From the NCBI GenBank assembly GCA_902546765.1, contig CACCLG010000004.1, positions 1 through 64,000 on the forward strand: a stretch of DNA of 64,000 nucleotides, in the 5' to 3' direction. This DNA comes from an uncultured Pelagibacteraceae bacterium (lineage in GTDB: Bacteria; Pseudomonadota; Alphaproteobacteria; Pelagibacterales; Pelagibacteraceae). The notes beneath the pieces were generated by a model. It was not told where the DNA came from. It searched no databases and saw only the letters and a program-made list of their open reading frames with translations. Below are positions 63,578-64,000 of this stretch, piece after piece. The position numbers and the translations under genes are program-made. Numbering within the stretch: the first letter of the stretch is position 1; every line of letters starts with the position of its first letter.

Positions 63578-64000
63578 GGGGTGCAATAATAAACCTTTCA
63601 GCCTGGCTAATTCTGCCGTTTATGGATGCCATTGCAAAATATCTTTCTTATTCTTTACCTGTATTGCAAGTAACGTGGTTTAGATTTTTTTTTAGTACTC
63701 TAATCACTTTGTTATTTATATTTTTTTTTTCTAGAAATTCTTTAGTCTCCTCTAAAAATTTAAAATCTCAAATTATAAGAGGATTACTACTATTAACTTC
63801 AAGTGTATTATTCTTCTATTCAATATCTATAATCTCTCTAGCTAAAGCATTAACAATAGCTTTTATTTGTCCATTAATGGTTACTGCTTTATCACCTTTT
63901 TTTTTAAAGGAGAGGGTGGGGCCAAGAAGATGGACAGCCGTTATAATAGGTTTTATAGGGGTTTTGATTGTAATTAGACCAGGAATTGTAGAATTTAATT
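63574..64000 (+). CDS. EamA/DMT-family transporter, 5' part
   Basis: The ATG at 63574 overlaps the AEC stop (ATGA). The frame stays open to the window end (142 codons). Translation gives several hydrophobic helices with 'LPFMDAIAKYLSYSLPVLQV', 'TWFRFFFSTL' and 'FLKERVGPRRWTAVIIGFIG', typical of the first EamA repeat. The track misses it because no stop is reached. The second half is outside the window. Confidence 0.85.
   Translation, partial: MRGAIINLSAWLILPFMDAIAKYLSYSLPVLQVTWFRFFFSTLITLLFIFFFSRNSLVSSKNLKSQIIRGLLLLTSSVLFFYSISIISLAKALTIAFICPLMVTALSPFFLKERVGPRRWTAVIIGFIGVLIVIRPGIVEFN

Overview
This is an AT-rich (roughly 30% GC), tightly packed chromosomal segment. Genes overlap by ATGA/TAATG junctions, spacers are short and almost every gene has an alphaproteobacterial counterpart. 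Gene order (argS-nagZ-scpAB-tatABC-serS, yajC-secDF, ssb-gyrA-coaD-tgt, dacA-tmk-holB-metG-tatD) together with extreme streamlining points to a SAR11 / Pelagibacterales marine bacterium. That assignment is an inference from style and synteny, not a database match.

1-20.1 kb is a phosphorus region. It opens with the 3' end of a PhnF-like UTRA regulator, then a phosphonate ABC transporter (phnC-phnD-phnE-phnE2). Next come an unknown secreted protein, an MFS transporter, a PhnZ-like HD-domain oxygenase and an ArsC-type protein. After a 346-bp scar-like gap with a glycosyltransferase remnant come phoR, a secreted unknown, pstS-pstC-pstA-pstB-phoU-phoB, sixA on the opposite strand, then ppk and ppx. 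I read PhoB-box-like 11-bp direct repeats upstream of pstS, the PhnZ-like gene and the small secreted protein.

20.1-22.3 kb is a minus-strand arsenic/membrane cluster: a small membrane protein, arsC, an aquaporin and a Nudix hydrolase, plus a DUF3147-like membrane gene broken by a 12-base homopolymer. This pairs naturally with high-affinity phosphate uptake, because arsenate enters through Pst.

22.4-28.4 kb is a zinc region: znuC-znuB-zur-isomerase on the minus strand, diverging from znuA-cobW-WD40-small protein on the plus strand. Two Zur-box-like palindromes lie between them. ZnuA carries three exact 42-bp tandem repeats encoding a His/Asp-rich loop.

28.4-64 kb is mostly housekeeping: an Ldh2-family dehydrogenase, xthA, erpA, dgt, argS, nagZ, scpAB, tatABC, serS, yajC-secDF, a PuuD-like membrane protein, uvrA, ssb, gyrA, coaD, a cyclophilin, tgt, tRNA-Lys(UUU), an M48 protease, DUF502, recG, sdhE, tRNA-Ser(UGA), rarD, mltB, an RlpA/SPOR protein, dacA, tmk, holB, metG, tatD, a metallo-beta-lactamase-fold hydrolase, an AEC transporter and a truncated EamA transporter. 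The most notable oddity here is a tRNA-guanine transglycosylase in which all four expected zinc ligands are replaced.
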